Shown in pieces: positions 19,116 to 28,840 of a stretch of DNA of 64,000 nt. The first letter of the stretch is position 1. Each line of letters starts with the position of its first letter. Source of the DNA: Paracoccus hibiscisoli (GTDB taxonomy: Bacteria; Pseudomonadota; Alphaproteobacteria; Rhodobacterales; Rhodobacteraceae); the NCBI RefSeq assembly GCF_005048265.1, contig NZ_SUNH01000008.1, forward strand, positions 124,001 to 188,000. The letters are read 5' to 3'. The notes under the pieces were generated by a model. The model made no database searches, had not been told where the DNA came from, and worked only from the letters and a program-made list of their open reading frames with translations. Both the position numbers and the translations under genes were made by a program.

Positions 19116-21262
19116 CCGCGCCTCCAGTCGTGGAACCGCTGGACGATGGCCAGCAGGCGGGGGTTCACATGCGCCCGGCGCCAGGTCCCGGCGACGGCCT
19201 TGTTCGCCTCGGCCCAGGTCGGATAGATGTGGATGGTGCCCAGGATCTTGTTCAGGCCCAGGCCGTGCTTCATGGCCAGGACAAACTCGGCGATCAAATC
19301 GCCGGCGTGATCGCCCACGATGGTCACCCCCAGGATGCGGTCCGTGCCCGGAGCGGTCAGGACCTTGACGAAACCATGCGCCGCGCCGTCGGTGATGGCA
19401 CGGTCCAGCCCCGCCAGGTCATGGCGCGTGACCTCGACCGCGATGCCCCGGTCGCGGGCCTCGGCCTCGGACAGGCCGACGCGGGCCAGTTCGGGCGCGG
19501 TAAAAGTTGCCCAGGGGATCACCCGGTAGTCGGCCTTGAACTTGCGGAACGTGCCGAACAGCGCGTTGACCGACGCGAACCAGGCCTGATGCGAGGCGGT
19601 ATGGGTGAACTGGAACGGCCCCGCGACGTCGCCCGCCGCCAGGATGTTCGGGAATCGCGTCTCCAGATAGTCGTTCACGGCGATGGTCCGGTCGCTGGCG
19701 ATGCCCAGCTCCTCCAGCCCGAAACCCTCAAGACGCGCGCTGCGACCGACGGCCACGATGATCTGGTCGAACGCGATGCGGCGGGAGCCTCCGTCATGAT
19801 CGACCTCGATCCACTTGCCGCCCTGATCCACACCGCAGGCCACGGCCCGGTGACCGGTCAGGACCGACACACCATCGGCCTGCATCGCGGCCGTCACCAG
19901 TGCCGCGGCGTCCGCGTCCTCGCGCATCATCAGCCGGGGCGCCATTTCGATCTGCGTCACGGTGGACCCAAGCCGCGCGAAGGCCTGCGCCAGCTCGCAG
20001 CCGATCGGCCCGCCGCCCAGCACCACCAGACGCGGCGGCACATGATCCTGCCCCTGCAGCCGTGTCCACAGCGTATCCGAGGTCAGCGGATCGACCAGAT
20101 CCAGCCCCGGCAGCGGCGGCAGGGATGGCCGCGCGCCGGTCGCGATGATCACCGCGCGGGTCGTCAGGCGCTGCCGTGCACCCGCCGCATCGGTGATCTC
20201 GACCGTCCAGGGGTCGATCAGGCGCGCATGCCCCTGCAGCACCTCGACCCCCAGCTTGGTATAGCGCTCGACGCTGTCATGCGGGGCGATGTCGGCGATG
20301 ATGCGGTGGATGCGGTCCATGACGGACCGGAACGGAATGGCCGGCGGCGTATCGGTCAGGCCGTACTGTCCGGCATGGCGCATCTGATGCGCCAGGGTCG
20401 CGCTTCGGATCAGGGCCTTGGACGGCACGCATCCATAGTTCAGGCAGTCGCCGCCCATGGCGCCCGCCTCGACCAGGGTCACGCGCGCCTTGGTGGCCGC
20501 CGCGAGATAGGCCGAGACCAGCCCCGCAGAGCCTGCCCCGATCACCACCAGATTGCGGTCGAACCGCTTGGGCCGGGTCCAGCCCGCATAGACGCGCCGC
20601 CGCCGCCACAGGCCCAGCCCCGCACGCGCGATCCAGGGGAACACCGCCAACAGCGCGAATGACGCCAGCAGCGGCGGAGAGACAATGCCCGACAGGCTGT
20701 CCAGGCCCGCCAGTTGCGTGCCGGCATTCACATAGACCGCGGTGCCCGCCAGCATCCCCAGCTGGCTGACCCAATAGAACCTCCAGGCCGGGACCCGCGT
20801 TAGCCCCATCAGCAGGTTCACCGCAAAGAACGGCACCACCGGCATCAGCCGCAGCGAGAACAGATAGAACGCCCCGTCCCGCGCAAGCCCCGCCTCGATC
20901 GCTTCGGCCCGCGCGCCCAACCGTGCGCGCACCCAGTCCCGCAGCAGATAGCGCGACGCCAGAAAGGCCAGCGTCGCGCCCATGGCCGAGGCAAAGGACA
21001 CGATCAGCAGCCCCGTCCAGAACCCGAACAGCGCCCCACCCGCCAGCGTCAGCCAGACCGCGATGGGCAAGGACAGCGCCGTCACCGCCACATAGGCCAC
21101 CAGGAACAGGCCCGCGACCAGCAGCGGGCGGTCCTGCTGGACCGTGCCGATCGCGGCCAACCGGTTGCGCAGGCTCTGCAGGTCGATGTCCTGACCGGCC
21201 AGCAGCCACAGCGCCGCCACGACAAGCCCCGCAAGAGCGATGAACAAGACGGGTTTCTTCAC
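19112..21262 (-). CDS. TVP38/TMEM64 (VTT) membrane domain fused to a pyridine nucleotide-disulfide oxidoreductase
   Basis: This 716-residue fusion starts with a VTT/SNARE-associated membrane domain (about residues 5-215; motifs LPIAVWLTLAGGALFG and YLFSLRLMPVVPFFAVN). It is followed by a flavoprotein disulfide reductase resembling mercuric and dihydrolipoamide reductases. The FAD Rossmann motif VVIGAGSAGLVSAY begins near 239, the redox pair is Cys273/Cys278 (GGDCLNYGCVPSK), and a C-terminal dimerisation domain includes IHIYPTWAEANK. The N-terminal heavy-metal and C-terminal vicinal cysteines of true MerA are absent. The start is GTG at 21262 with AAGGA seven bases upstream. Its overlap with the phosphatidyltransferase suggests membrane-bound redox chemistry linked to lipid metabolism, but the substrate is unknown. 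Confidence 0.88.
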   Translation of the reverse strand: MKKPVLFIALAGLVVAALWLLAGQDIDLQSLRNRLAAIGTVQQDRPLLVAGLFLVAYVAVTALSLPIAVWLTLAGGALFGFWTGLLIVSFASAMGATLAFLASRYLLRDWVRARLGARAEAIEAGLARDGAFYLFSLRLMPVVPFFAVNLLMGLTRVPAWRFYWVSQLGMLAGTAVYVNAGTQLAGLDSLSGIVSPPLLASFALLAVFPWIARAGLGLWRRRRVYAGWTRPKRFDRNLVVIGAGSAGLVSAYLAAATKARVTLVEAGAMGGDCLNYGCVPSKALIRSATLAHQMRHAGQYGLTDTPPAIPFRSVMDRIHRIIADIAPHDSVERYTKLGVEVLQGHARLIDPWTVEITDAAGARQRLTTRAVIIATGARPSLPPLPGLDLVDPLTSDTLWTRLQGQDHVPPRLVVLGGGPIGCELAQAFARLGSTVTQIEMAPRLMMREDADAAALVTAAMQADGVSVLTGHRAVACGVDQGGKWIEVDHDGGSRRIAFDQIIVAVGRSARLEGFGLEELGIASDRTIAVNDYLETRFPNILAAGDVAGPFQFTHTASHQAWFASVNALFGTFRKFKADYRVIPWATFTAPELARVGLSEAEARDRGIAVEVTRHDLAGLDRAITDGAAHGFVKVLTAPGTDRILGVTIVGDHAGDLIAEFVLAMKHGLGLNKILGTIHIYPTWAEANKAVAGTWRRAHVNPRLLAIVQRFHDWRRG

Positions 21263-21682
21263 ATTGCGTTCCTTATGGCCATCCGCATCAGTCCCTTGGC
21301 CGTGTCGCCCTGACAAGTCTACCGGCAGTCATGTTTGTTACAGAGGTTTGCCGGAAGCCGGATCACGACCGCGTGTGCGGTCCCTCCGGGGCCAGCAGCG
21401 CCGACCGGTGCCAGCCTGTCCGCCCCCCTGCGCCGAACGCGCCCTTTAGACGATGCCGCGGCCAGCGCCGCGAACCGCCGGTCACGCTTGTCCTGGAACC
21501 CCGCCGTCGGCACCGCCGACCAGATCCACGACCTGCCCGAAGACCGTCACCTGATCCTGTGCCAGCGGGCCGTTCGGCCCCAGGGCCGGAAGCGGCCCCT
21601 CCTTGTCACCGGACAGGTGAAAGAGGCGGTTTCGACACGCCGGTTGCGGACCCGCGAAAAGCCGCGGGGACAGAATTGCGTC
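21263..21682. other. Gene-poor stretch between oxidoreductase and dehalogenase genes
   Basis: There are about 420 bases without a recognisable gene. A minus-strand reading near 21660-21500 (LFHLSGDKEGPLPALGPNG, then QVVDLVGGADGG) has protein-like composition and may be the tail of a lost gene, but I cannot name the family. Confidence 0.4.
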
Positions 21683-22372
21683 CTATCGACCGCCCCACCG
21701 CTGGACGATGGCCTGCGCCAGGGTCCGAAGGTCAGGGGCCACCACATCGGGGTGCGGCACGCCCGGCAGGACCAGCGGGGCGTTGACCCCATGCGTGACC
21801 AGCGCGCCCAGCCCCCCCATCGCCTGCATCCCGATCGTGTCCCACGCATGACAGGCCACCAGACACAGATCGCGCGGCGACATCGCCAGCGCATCCGCAA
21901 CCTGCTGATAGGTTTCCGGCGCGGGCTTGAAGCGGTTGGTGGGCTGCACGCTGAAGCTGGCCTCGACATACGGCGCCAGTCCCGCCCGCTCCAGCGCCGA
22001 GGGCCCCCTGGCCGGCGGCGAATTGGTCAGCGTCACCAGGCGGAACCCCTGCTGCGCCAGGTGATCCAGCGCCCAGGCCGCGTCGGGATGCGCGGGCATC
22101 GACCCGATCGCGTGGCGCAACGCGCAGCCCTCCGCCTCCGAGATGGCAACCCCGCGGATATCCCCGGTCATGCGCAGGACCGCGACCGCAAGCGCGCCGA
22201 AATCGCTGCGAAGCCCGCTGATCGTCAGGGTCTGCGAATAAAGGATCAGCTGTGCGAACCACTCCCGCATGACAGAACCGTCGCCAAAGATGTCGTGAAA
22301 CAGCGGGCACAGGTGATCCAGATCCAGCAGCGTTTCATTGACATCGAACACCAGTATCGGGCGGTGGGGCAT
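21683..22372 (-). CDS. Haloacid dehalogenase type II (HAD superfamily)
   Basis: This 229-residue protein has the HAD motifs in order: nucleophile Asp in VFDVNETLLDLD, motif II Thr/Ser in LVTLTNSPP, motif III Lys in TNRFKPAPETY, and motif IV in CLVACHAWDTIGMQAMG. The NETLLD sequence and the conserved HAWD segment are typical of L-2-haloacid dehalogenases, which hydrolyse 2-haloalkanoates through an aspartyl ester. Two ATGs compete. The one at 22378 is only two bases from AAGGA, whereas that at 22372 is eight bases away and is preferred. It stands alone between non-coding stretches. Physiological substrate is unproven, as many annotated family members act on phosphates or are untested. Confidence 0.85.
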   Translation of the reverse strand: MPHRPILVFDVNETLLDLDHLCPLFHDIFGDGSVMREWFAQLILYSQTLTISGLRSDFGALAVAVLRMTGDIRGVAISEAEGCALRHAIGSMPAHPDAAWALDHLAQQGFRLVTLTNSPPARGPSALERAGLAPYVEASFSVQPTNRFKPAPETYQQVADALAMSPRDLCLVACHAWDTIGMQAMGGLGALVTHGVNAPLVLPGVPHPDVVAPDLRTLAQAIVQRWGGR

Positions 22373-23009
22373 GAGCATGGTCCTTGAGTGCGGTTGATCT
22401 GAAACCATCCGTTCCGAAAGTCGTTCCCTGCGCCGCCGATCCAAGCGTTCCAGCGAAAGGCCGCATTCCTGACCCACACCAGCCCCCGCAGCCCCGGATG
22501 TCCATGCCGTCATGATCGACCGCACCCCCTCTGCCCGCACCTGGACACCCCAATCCAGAGAGCGCGTTCGTGATGCAGCACGACGCTCCGGTCCGCGACA
22601 CGGCGTGTCCGGTTCAGGCCGCCGATGCTGTCACCGGCCCCAGCATCCCGGCGCCGTCGGGGCGAAAGGCGCTGCCCGGCCGCGCCCCCGAGGCGATCCG
22701 GCGGCTGTCCAGTTCCGACGCCTGCCCCGCCTGCCATGTCAGGACCACGCCCCCTTCGGCAATCCGGCCCGCGCTGGCCGGGCGGCTCAGAGGTCACGCC
22801 CGGTCACCCCACCGCACGACCCGCTCCAGCGGCGGGATGCCATGGGGCGGCTACTTGCGCGCACAGAGAAAGGCGCTGGCGACACAACCATGCGTTCCTG
22901 ATGCCCCGCACCGCAAATGGCCTCCGCGCGCGGTCACCTTGTCTGCCGCCTGCCAGCCTGCGATGCAGGGCCAGTCCGCCACACCGACAGATCACCGAAG
23001 GGAGGCACC
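22373..23009. other. Gene-poor stretch with a possible DUF3179 relic
   Basis: No intact gene is supported. On the minus strand near 22790-22640 a short reading (GGVVLTWQAGQASELDSRRIASG) resembles the QASALD-type segment of DUF3179 proteins and may be a remnant. The rest shows nothing I recognise. The end of the stretch carries the strong Shine-Dalgarno of the DUF421 gene. Confidence 0.35.
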
Positions 23010-23486
23010 ATGCCCGATCCGATCCTATTCGACAGCTGGCCCAGCCTGATCCGCATCCCGCTGGTCGGACTGCTGGCCTATGCCGCGCTGATCCTGATGC
23101 TGCGTGTCTCGGGCAAGCGGACGCTGAGCAAGATGAACGCCTTTGACCTGATCGTGACCGTGGCCTTGGGGTCGACCCTGTCGACGGTGCTGCTGGACGA
23201 CGGCATCCCGCTGGCCGAGGGGGTGGCGGCGGTGGCCCTGCTGATATGCCTGCAATACGCCATCACCTGGGCCTCGGTGCGGTCGCCGCGCTTTCAGGGG
23301 CTGATCAAGGCAGAGCCAACCCTGCTGGTCCATCGGGGCCGCTATCTGCCCGACGCCATGAGACGACAGCGCGTCACCCAAGACGAGGTCCAGGCCGCCT
23401 TGCGCCAAAGCGGACAGTCGGACATCGACGCGGTCCTGTGGGTCATGCTGGAGACCGACGGCTCGATGACGGTTGTGCCGCGATGA
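23010..23486 (+). CDS. DUF421 domain-containing membrane protein (YetF/YcaP-like)
   Basis: This 158-residue protein has three hydrophobic segments in the first 85 residues (IPLVGLLAYAALILMLRVSGKRTLSK, then TVALGSTLSTVLL). A soluble C-terminal domain follows with PTLLVHRGRYLPDAMRRQRVTQDEV and VLWVMLETDGSMTVVP. This is the full architecture of the DUF421 family. Family function is poorly known; members are inner-membrane proteins with a cytoplasmic beta-rich tail. The ATG at 23010 has a GGGAGG site four bases upstream; the open frame extends upstream without similarity. Confidence 0.85.
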   Translation: MPDPILFDSWPSLIRIPLVGLLAYAALILMLRVSGKRTLSKMNAFDLIVTVALGSTLSTVLLDDGIPLAEGVAAVALLICLQYAITWASVRSPRFQGLIKAEPTLLVHRGRYLPDAMRRQRVTQDEVQAALRQSGQSDIDAVLWVMLETDGSMTVVPR

Positions 23487-23553
23487 CCGCGACCAAGGCT
23501 CGACGGTCGCCGGTTTTGCTGAAACGATGGGCCGTCGCCGCAAAGGACCGCCC

Positions 23554-24762
23554 ATGACCGCACCGTCGCAGCACCATCGTCCCGGGGCGGTCGCGGTGAT
23601 CTCATTGGCCCAGCTGTTCGGGACCTCGCTGTGGTTCAGCGCGAACAGCGTGACCGAGGGGCTGATGCTGTCCTGGGGCGCGACGGTCGCGGATATCGGC
23701 ATGCTGACGAATGCCGTTCAGATCGGGTTCATCGCAGGCACCCTGATCATGGCGCTTGGCGGGCTGGCGGACCGATTTCCGGCCAGCGTGATCTTTGTGA
23801 TCTCGGCGCTGGCGGGGGCGGCGTTCAACCTGGGCTTTGCCCTCATCGCCCAGGATGTCGTGACCGGGGCGGCCTTCCGCTTTCTGGTGGGCCTGTCCCT
23901 GGCCGGGATCTATCCGATCGGGATGAAGCTGATCGTCAGCTGGGCACCGGACCGGGTCGGCCAGTCGCTAGCCCTGCTGGTGGCGATGCTGACGCTTGGC
24001 ACCGCCCTGCCCCATCTGCTGCGCTCCACGACCGGGGCGCTGCCCTGGCACTGGGTGGTCGCCGGATCGTCGGGCCTGGCCATCATCGGCGCCGCGCTGA
24101 TCGCCCGGTTGGGCGACGGCCCCCACCTGCCCCGCCCCACCCGCCGCGCGCGCAGGCCCGACGCGCGTCACCGACCGGCAGTCATGGATGCCTTTGCCGT
24201 GCCCGCCTTCCGCGCCGCCGCCCTGGGCTATTTCGGACATATGTGGGAGCTGTATGCCTTCTGGACCCTTGTTCCGCTGCTGGTCGGTGCGACGGGGCTG
24301 GCCGCGGTCTATCCCGCGCTTGGGGTGGCGGGGCTGTCCTTCCTGATCATCGGGACGGGCGCCCTGGGCTGCCTTGCGGGCGGCCGTCTGGCGACGGTGA
24401 TCGGCAGCGCACGGGTCGCCCTGGGGGCGCTGATCCTGTCGGGGGCCTGCGCGGTCGGTGTGGCCGTGTTCTGGCAGGGGCTGCCCCCGGCGCTGCTGCT
24501 GGGGTTGCTGCTGGTCTGGGGCGCCTTGGTCGTGGCGGATTCGCCCCAGTTCTCGGCGCTGTCGGCGCGGGCCTGCCCGCGCGATGCCGTGGCAGCCTCT
24601 CTGGCCATCCAGAACGCGGTCGGATTTGCGATCACCGTGGCCTCGATCACGCTGACCATGGCGCTGTTCCAGAGGATCGGACCGGCCGCCGTCTGGCTGC
24701 TGGTCCCCGGTCCGGTCATCGGCGTCCTGGGCTTTGCCATCGCGGGCCACCGGGGACGCTGA
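23554..24762 (+). CDS. Major facilitator superfamily transporter
   Basis: This 402-residue protein has about 12 hydrophobic helices. The loop 2-3 region reads GGLADRFPASVIF (MFS motif A-like), and helix 4-5 holds FRFLVGLSLAGIYPIGMKLIVSWAP, a form seen in YfkF/CynX-like and 'MFS_1' uptake carriers. A cytoplasmic basic loop (PRPTRRARRPDARHR) divides the two six-helix halves. The ATG follows AAAGGA by seven bases and lies 67 bases downstream of the DUF421 gene, so both may share a transcript. Substrate is not evident. Confidence 0.85.
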   Translation: MTAPSQHHRPGAVAVISLAQLFGTSLWFSANSVTEGLMLSWGATVADIGMLTNAVQIGFIAGTLIMALGGLADRFPASVIFVISALAGAAFNLGFALIAQDVVTGAAFRFLVGLSLAGIYPIGMKLIVSWAPDRVGQSLALLVAMLTLGTALPHLLRSTTGALPWHWVVAGSSGLAIIGAALIARLGDGPHLPRPTRRARRPDARHRPAVMDAFAVPAFRAAALGYFGHMWELYAFWTLVPLLVGATGLAAVYPALGVAGLSFLIIGTGALGCLAGGRLATVIGSARVALGALILSGACAVGVAVFWQGLPPALLLGLLLVWGALVVADSPQFSALSARACPRDAVAASLAIQNAVGFAITVASITLTMALFQRIGPAAVWLLVPGPVIGVLGFAIAGHRGR

Positions 24763-24780
24763 CCATCCGGCCAGCCTGCA

Positions 24781-26894
24781 TCAGAATCGGCTGCGCAGGG
24801 TCAGCGCGACCTCGCGGCCGGGGTTGTAGTAATCGGCGCTGCCGCGACCGACGACGTGCTTTTCATCCGTCAGGTTGTGCACGTTCACCGCCAGCTGCGT
24901 GCTGTCCGTGATCGCATAGCTGTAGGCGGCGTCCAGCAGCAGCGCGGCCTGGCTGCGACCGTTGTTGTTCTGCGTCGCAAAGAAATACGTGCCGGTATAG
25001 CGCGCGCCCAGGCCAAAGGTCATGTCGCCCCGTACGCCCGCACCGGCCAGCGTATAATCCACCCAGACCGAGGCGGCGTGATTGGGGACCGACCCCATCT
25101 CGTTGCCGACGATGTCCACGCCGCGGACCGGGTTCGACCGCAGCACCTGGCTGTCGGTGTAGGAATAGGCCGCAAGCAGGCTCAGATCCGGGGTGATCTC
25201 GGCCTTGGCCTCCATATCGACGCCGCGCACCCGGATCTCTCCGACCAGGGAGCGATCAAAAGTGTCGGGGTCGACGACCGTGATGTTGGTCTTGCGCAGA
25301 TCATAGACCGCCGCGCTGAACAGGGCGTTCATGCCTTGGGGCGCGTATTTCACGCCCAACTCGTATTGGTCGCCGCGCTCGGGCTCGACCCCGAGGGCGG
25401 GCGGCGCCACCGATTCGGCATAGCTGACATAGGTCGAGATATCGGGCGTCACCTTCCAGGTCAACGCCGCCCGGCCCGAGGTCTCGGCATAGTCGTCATC
25501 CAGATCGGTCGCGGCCAGCAGGTCCGCCTCGCGCAGGGTCAGGCGGTCGTGACGGGCCCCGACCGTCAGGATGAAGCGGTCGTCTAGCGACAGGTTCTGC
25601 TGGGCAAAGACGGCCTTGTTCGTGCTGTCCCGGCGCTGGTCCAGATAGGGCACCAGGCTGTCCGGCGCACCGGTATAGACCGGATCGCGCGGGTCGATCG
25701 GCGCGGCACCCGCGAAATACGAGGTCTGGTTCGACGACACGTCGCGATATTCGATCCCGGCCAGGGTGTTGCTGTCGATGCGTCCGAACTGGCGGGCATA
25801 TTGCAGAATGACGTGGCCCGCGCGTTCGTCGGCCGCGCCATCGGTCGCGATGAAACCGCGCCCGACGGGAAAGACCCCGTCATCGCCCGCGATGTAGACA
25901 TAGCCGTAATCATCCGCCGTGTCGCTATAGCGCAGGTTCGACCGCAGGGTCAGCCCGCCGCCGAAATCATGGTCGACGATGACGCTGGCGGTGGTGCGGT
26001 CGACGTTGAGATAGTTGAAATCCGGCTCGCCCAGGAACAGGCCGCGGTCATAGTCGCCAAAGCGCGGATAGCCGCCGCCATTCGGCGTCGCATCCTGCTT
26101 CAGATGGTCCACGATCAGACTGACCGAGGTCACGTCGCTTGGCTGCCAGGTCAGGCCGCCCATCAGAAAGCGCCGGTCATCGCGCGAGAAATCGTATTCG
26201 CGGGCGCTATCCTGAACCTTGCCGGTCAGCCGCCAGGACAGGGTCGCGTCGGGCGTCAGCACGTCGCCCACGTCAAAGCCCACCTCCTTGCGGTCATGCG
26301 ATCCGACGGTGGCAAAGACATCGGCGATCCGCTCGCCCCGCGGGCGCTTGGTCACGAAGTTGATCGAGCCGCCCGGATCGGCCACCCCGAACAGGGTGGA
26401 ATTGGCGCCGCGGATCACCTCGACCCGTCATAGGCCAGGGGTTCCTCGCGGATGCCGCGCATTGACCCCAGGGTGATCCCGTCGCGATAGGTCGAGGCCT
26501 GGAACCCCCGGATCAGGAAATAGTCATTGCGGTCGTCGGTCCCGTAATAGTCGCTGATCGCGCCCGCGGAATATTGCAGCACATCCTCCAGGGTGCGGGC
26601 ATCGCGGCGCTCGATCTCCTTGCGGGTGATGACCGAGACGGAGGCGGGCGTGTCCAGGATGCTGGTCGCGATCTTGCCGCCGACCGCCATCTCCTGCGCG
26701 ACGACAGTGCCTGCATCGTCATCGCCGCCCGACACGTCCAGCGTGATCCCGGGCAGCAGGATGACCGGCGAGAGCCGGGTCGCCTCGGCCTCCTGCGCCA
26801 GGGCCGCGGGCGGGGCCGATAGCAGGGCGATGGCGGCGCAGCAGGACAAAAGCGCGCGGCGACAAGGCCGGCTGGCATGACGGGAGGAGGGCAT
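24781..26894 (-). pseudogene. TonB-dependent siderophore receptor, frameshifted
   Basis: Two adjacent frames together encode one outer-membrane receptor of about 704 residues. The N-terminal part (26894 to about 26428) has a signal peptide ending AALAQ and a plug with LDTPASVSVITRKEIERRDARTLEDVLQYSAG. The second part continues VIRGANSTLFGVADPGGSIN and the full beta-barrel ending in VALTLRSRF with the usual terminal Phe. The break lies at about 26427-26429, where TATGACGGG is one base short of the expected codons for YERVEV. A GTGA overlap lets the second frame start at GTG 26418, but without a signal peptide it could not reach the outer membrane. The lesion is a real frameshift or a sequencing error. 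Confidence 0.85.
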
Positions 26895-27011
26895 GGCGAA
26901 TCCTTATGGAAATAGTCGGACTTCCTGCGCTCTATGCCCGCCGGACCCGTGCGACAAGCGAAGGGGATCAAAGTTCCACTGCCGTTGCCGAAAAGCGACA
27001 GATTCAGTCAA

Positions 27012-27818
27012 CTACTCGGCCGCCAGCCTGTGACGCCCGATCGGCAGCATCATCGGGCGGCCCGACACCGGGTCGCGCATCACCCGGGCGGACAGGCCAA
27101 AGACCTGGGCGATGGTCGCCTCGGTCAGGACCGCGTCCGGGCTGTCCTGGGCATGCACCCGCCCGGCCCTCAGCGCGATCAGCTGGTCGGCATAGCGCGC
27201 CGCCAGGTTCAGGTCATGCAGCACCATCACGATGGTCGTGCCGCGCCGGGCGTTCAGATCGCACAGCAGGTCCAACAGCTCGATCTGGTGGGCGACGTCC
27301 AGATAGGTCGTCGGCTCGTCCAGCAGCAGCAGGTCGGTGTCCTGCGCCAGCGCCATGGCGATCCAGGCGCGCTGGCGCTGTCCGCCCGACAGCTCGTCCA
27401 CGGTCCGGTCGGCCAGATCGGTGATCCGCGTGGCCTCCAGCGCGGTGGCGACCGCATGGTCGTCCGCCGGGCCCCATCGCGACATCAGGCCGTGATGCGG
27501 ATGCCGCCCGCGCCCGACCAGATCGGCCACGGTGATGCCTTCGGGCGCGATGGGCGATTGCGGCAGCAGGCCCAGAACGCGGGCCAGCGCCCGGGTCGGC
27601 ATGCCGTGGATCGCCGCGCCGTCCAGCGCGACCTGCCCGCCGCGCGGGCGCAGCAGGCGCGCCATGACCCGCAGCAGGGTCGATTTTCCGCAGGCATTCG
27701 CCCCCACGATGGCCGAGATGCGACCGGGCAGCAGGTCGATCCCCAGTCCCTTGATGATGGTGCGGTCGCCGTAACCGGCGGTCAGATCCTGCACCTGCAG
27801 GCGGTGGTTGATGGTCAC
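27012..27818 (-). CDS. Iron-siderophore ABC transporter ATPase (FecE/FepC-type)
   Basis: This 268-residue cytoplasmic ATPase has Walker A GANACGKST (residues 39-47), Q-loop LLPQSPIAPEG, signature LSGGQRQRAW, Walker B LLLLDEPTTYLD and the switch His in VMVLHDLNLAARYAD. The TYLD after Walker B is typical of the FecE/FhuC branch that energises ferric-siderophore uptake. The start is GTG at 27818, eight bases after GGAGGG and overlapping the preceding permease stop (GTGA). It is the last gene of the four-gene fecB-like > permease > permease > ATPase operon. Confidence 0.92.
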   Translation of the reverse strand: MTINHRLQVQDLTAGYGDRTIIKGLGIDLLPGRISAIVGANACGKSTLLRVMARLLRPRGGQVALDGAAIHGMPTRALARVLGLLPQSPIAPEGITVADLVGRGRHPHHGLMSRWGPADDHAVATALEATRITDLADRTVDELSGGQRQRAWIAMALAQDTDLLLLDEPTTYLDVAHQIELLDLLCDLNARRGTTIVMVLHDLNLAARYADQLIALRAGRVHAQDSPDAVLTEATIAQVFGLSARVMRDPVSGRPMMLPIGRHRLAAE

Positions 27819-28840
27819 AGCGACCCTCCGGTACGATTGGCGCGGATGATGAGCCAGATAAGGAACGGCGCGCCAAGCGCCCCGGTCACGACGCCCACGG
27901 GATAGCGGGCGGGCAGCAGGAACTGGCCCACGTAATCGCCCCCCAGCACCAGGATCGCCCCGGTCAGCGCCGCCGGGATCAGCACGGAACCATGCGGCCC
28001 GATGATCCGCAGCGCGATGGGGCCCGCCAGAAACGCGACAAAGGCGATCGGCCCGGTGACCGAGGTGGCGACGGCGATCATGCCGACCGCGCCCATCATC
28101 ACCGACAGCCGCACCGCGCCGACCCGCACGCCCAGGGCCGCGGCCATGTCGTCGCCCATGCGCAGCGTCTCCAGATCGCGGCTGCGCGACAGCACCAGGC
28201 CACCGAACAGCACCAGGGCTGCCAGCAGCGGTCCGGCCTGTTCGATCCGCACGGCATTCACGCTGCCGCCCAGCCAGCGCAGCGCCTCCTGCAGGCTCCA
28301 GCCGGGGGCGCGGACCAGCGCATAGGCGATGAAGCTGTTGATCATCGCCGAGATTCCGATCCCGACCAGGATCAGCCGCGCGCCGCTGACCCCATCCCGA
28401 AAGGACAGCAGATAGATCAGCGCCGCCACCCCCAGCCCCGCCGCGATGGCGATGATCGACAGGCTGGCACCGCTGACCGACAGAAAGACGATGGCAAAGA
28501 CCGCCGCCGCGCTGGCCCCGGCGCTGACGCCGATGATGTCGGGGCTGGCCAGCGGGTTGCGCAGCATCACCTGAAAGGCCGCGCCGCCCAGGCCCAGGCA
28601 CATCCCCGCCAGCGTCGCGATCACCGCCCGCGGCAGGCGCAGCTGCCCGACCGTAAAGCTGGCGCCGGGCACGTCCTGCCCCGCCAGCACGCGCAGCACA
28701 TCGCCCGGCGGCGTCAGGCTCTGCCCCAGCATCAGCGTCAGCGCGAACAGCCCCGCCAGCATCCCGGCCAAGGCCAGCATCACGATGCGGCGGTGGGCCA
28801 GCCGACGGTGGCGGCCCGGAGTGGCAAGGGTCGCGATCAT
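27815..28840 (-). CDS. Iron-siderophore ABC transporter permease (FecCD family)
   Basis: This 341-residue inner-membrane permease has about nine to ten helices and BtuC/FecCD motifs: LRLPRAVIATLAGMCLGLGGAAFQ, RNPLASPDIIGVSAGA and GPIAFVAFLAGPIALRIIGP. It ends with GVVTGALGAPFLIWLI, the usual family C terminus. The start overlaps the stop of the first permease by four bases and its stop overlaps the ATPase start, giving full translational coupling. It would pair with the upstream permease to form the heterodimeric channel. That partner carries an in-frame stop, so this subunit may lack its mate. Confidence 0.92.
   Translation of the reverse strand: MIATLATPGRHRRLAHRRIVMLALAGMLAGLFALTLMLGQSLTPPGDVLRVLAGQDVPGASFTVGQLRLPRAVIATLAGMCLGLGGAAFQVMLRNPLASPDIIGVSAGASAAAVFAIVFLSVSGASLSIIAIAAGLGVAALIYLLSFRDGVSGARLILVGIGISAMINSFIAYALVRAPGWSLQEALRWLGGSVNAVRIEQAGPLLAALVLFGGLVLSRSRDLETLRMGDDMAAALGVRVGAVRLSVMMGAVGMIAVATSVTGPIAFVAFLAGPIALRIIGPHGSVLIPAALTGAILVLGGDYVGQFLLPARYPVGVVTGALGAPFLIWLIIRANRTGGSL

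Noticed and set aside
26415-26418. GTGA overlap as evidence of two separate receptor genes
   Set aside because: The second frame lacks a signal peptide and begins mid-domain; a single frameshifted receptor explains the data better.
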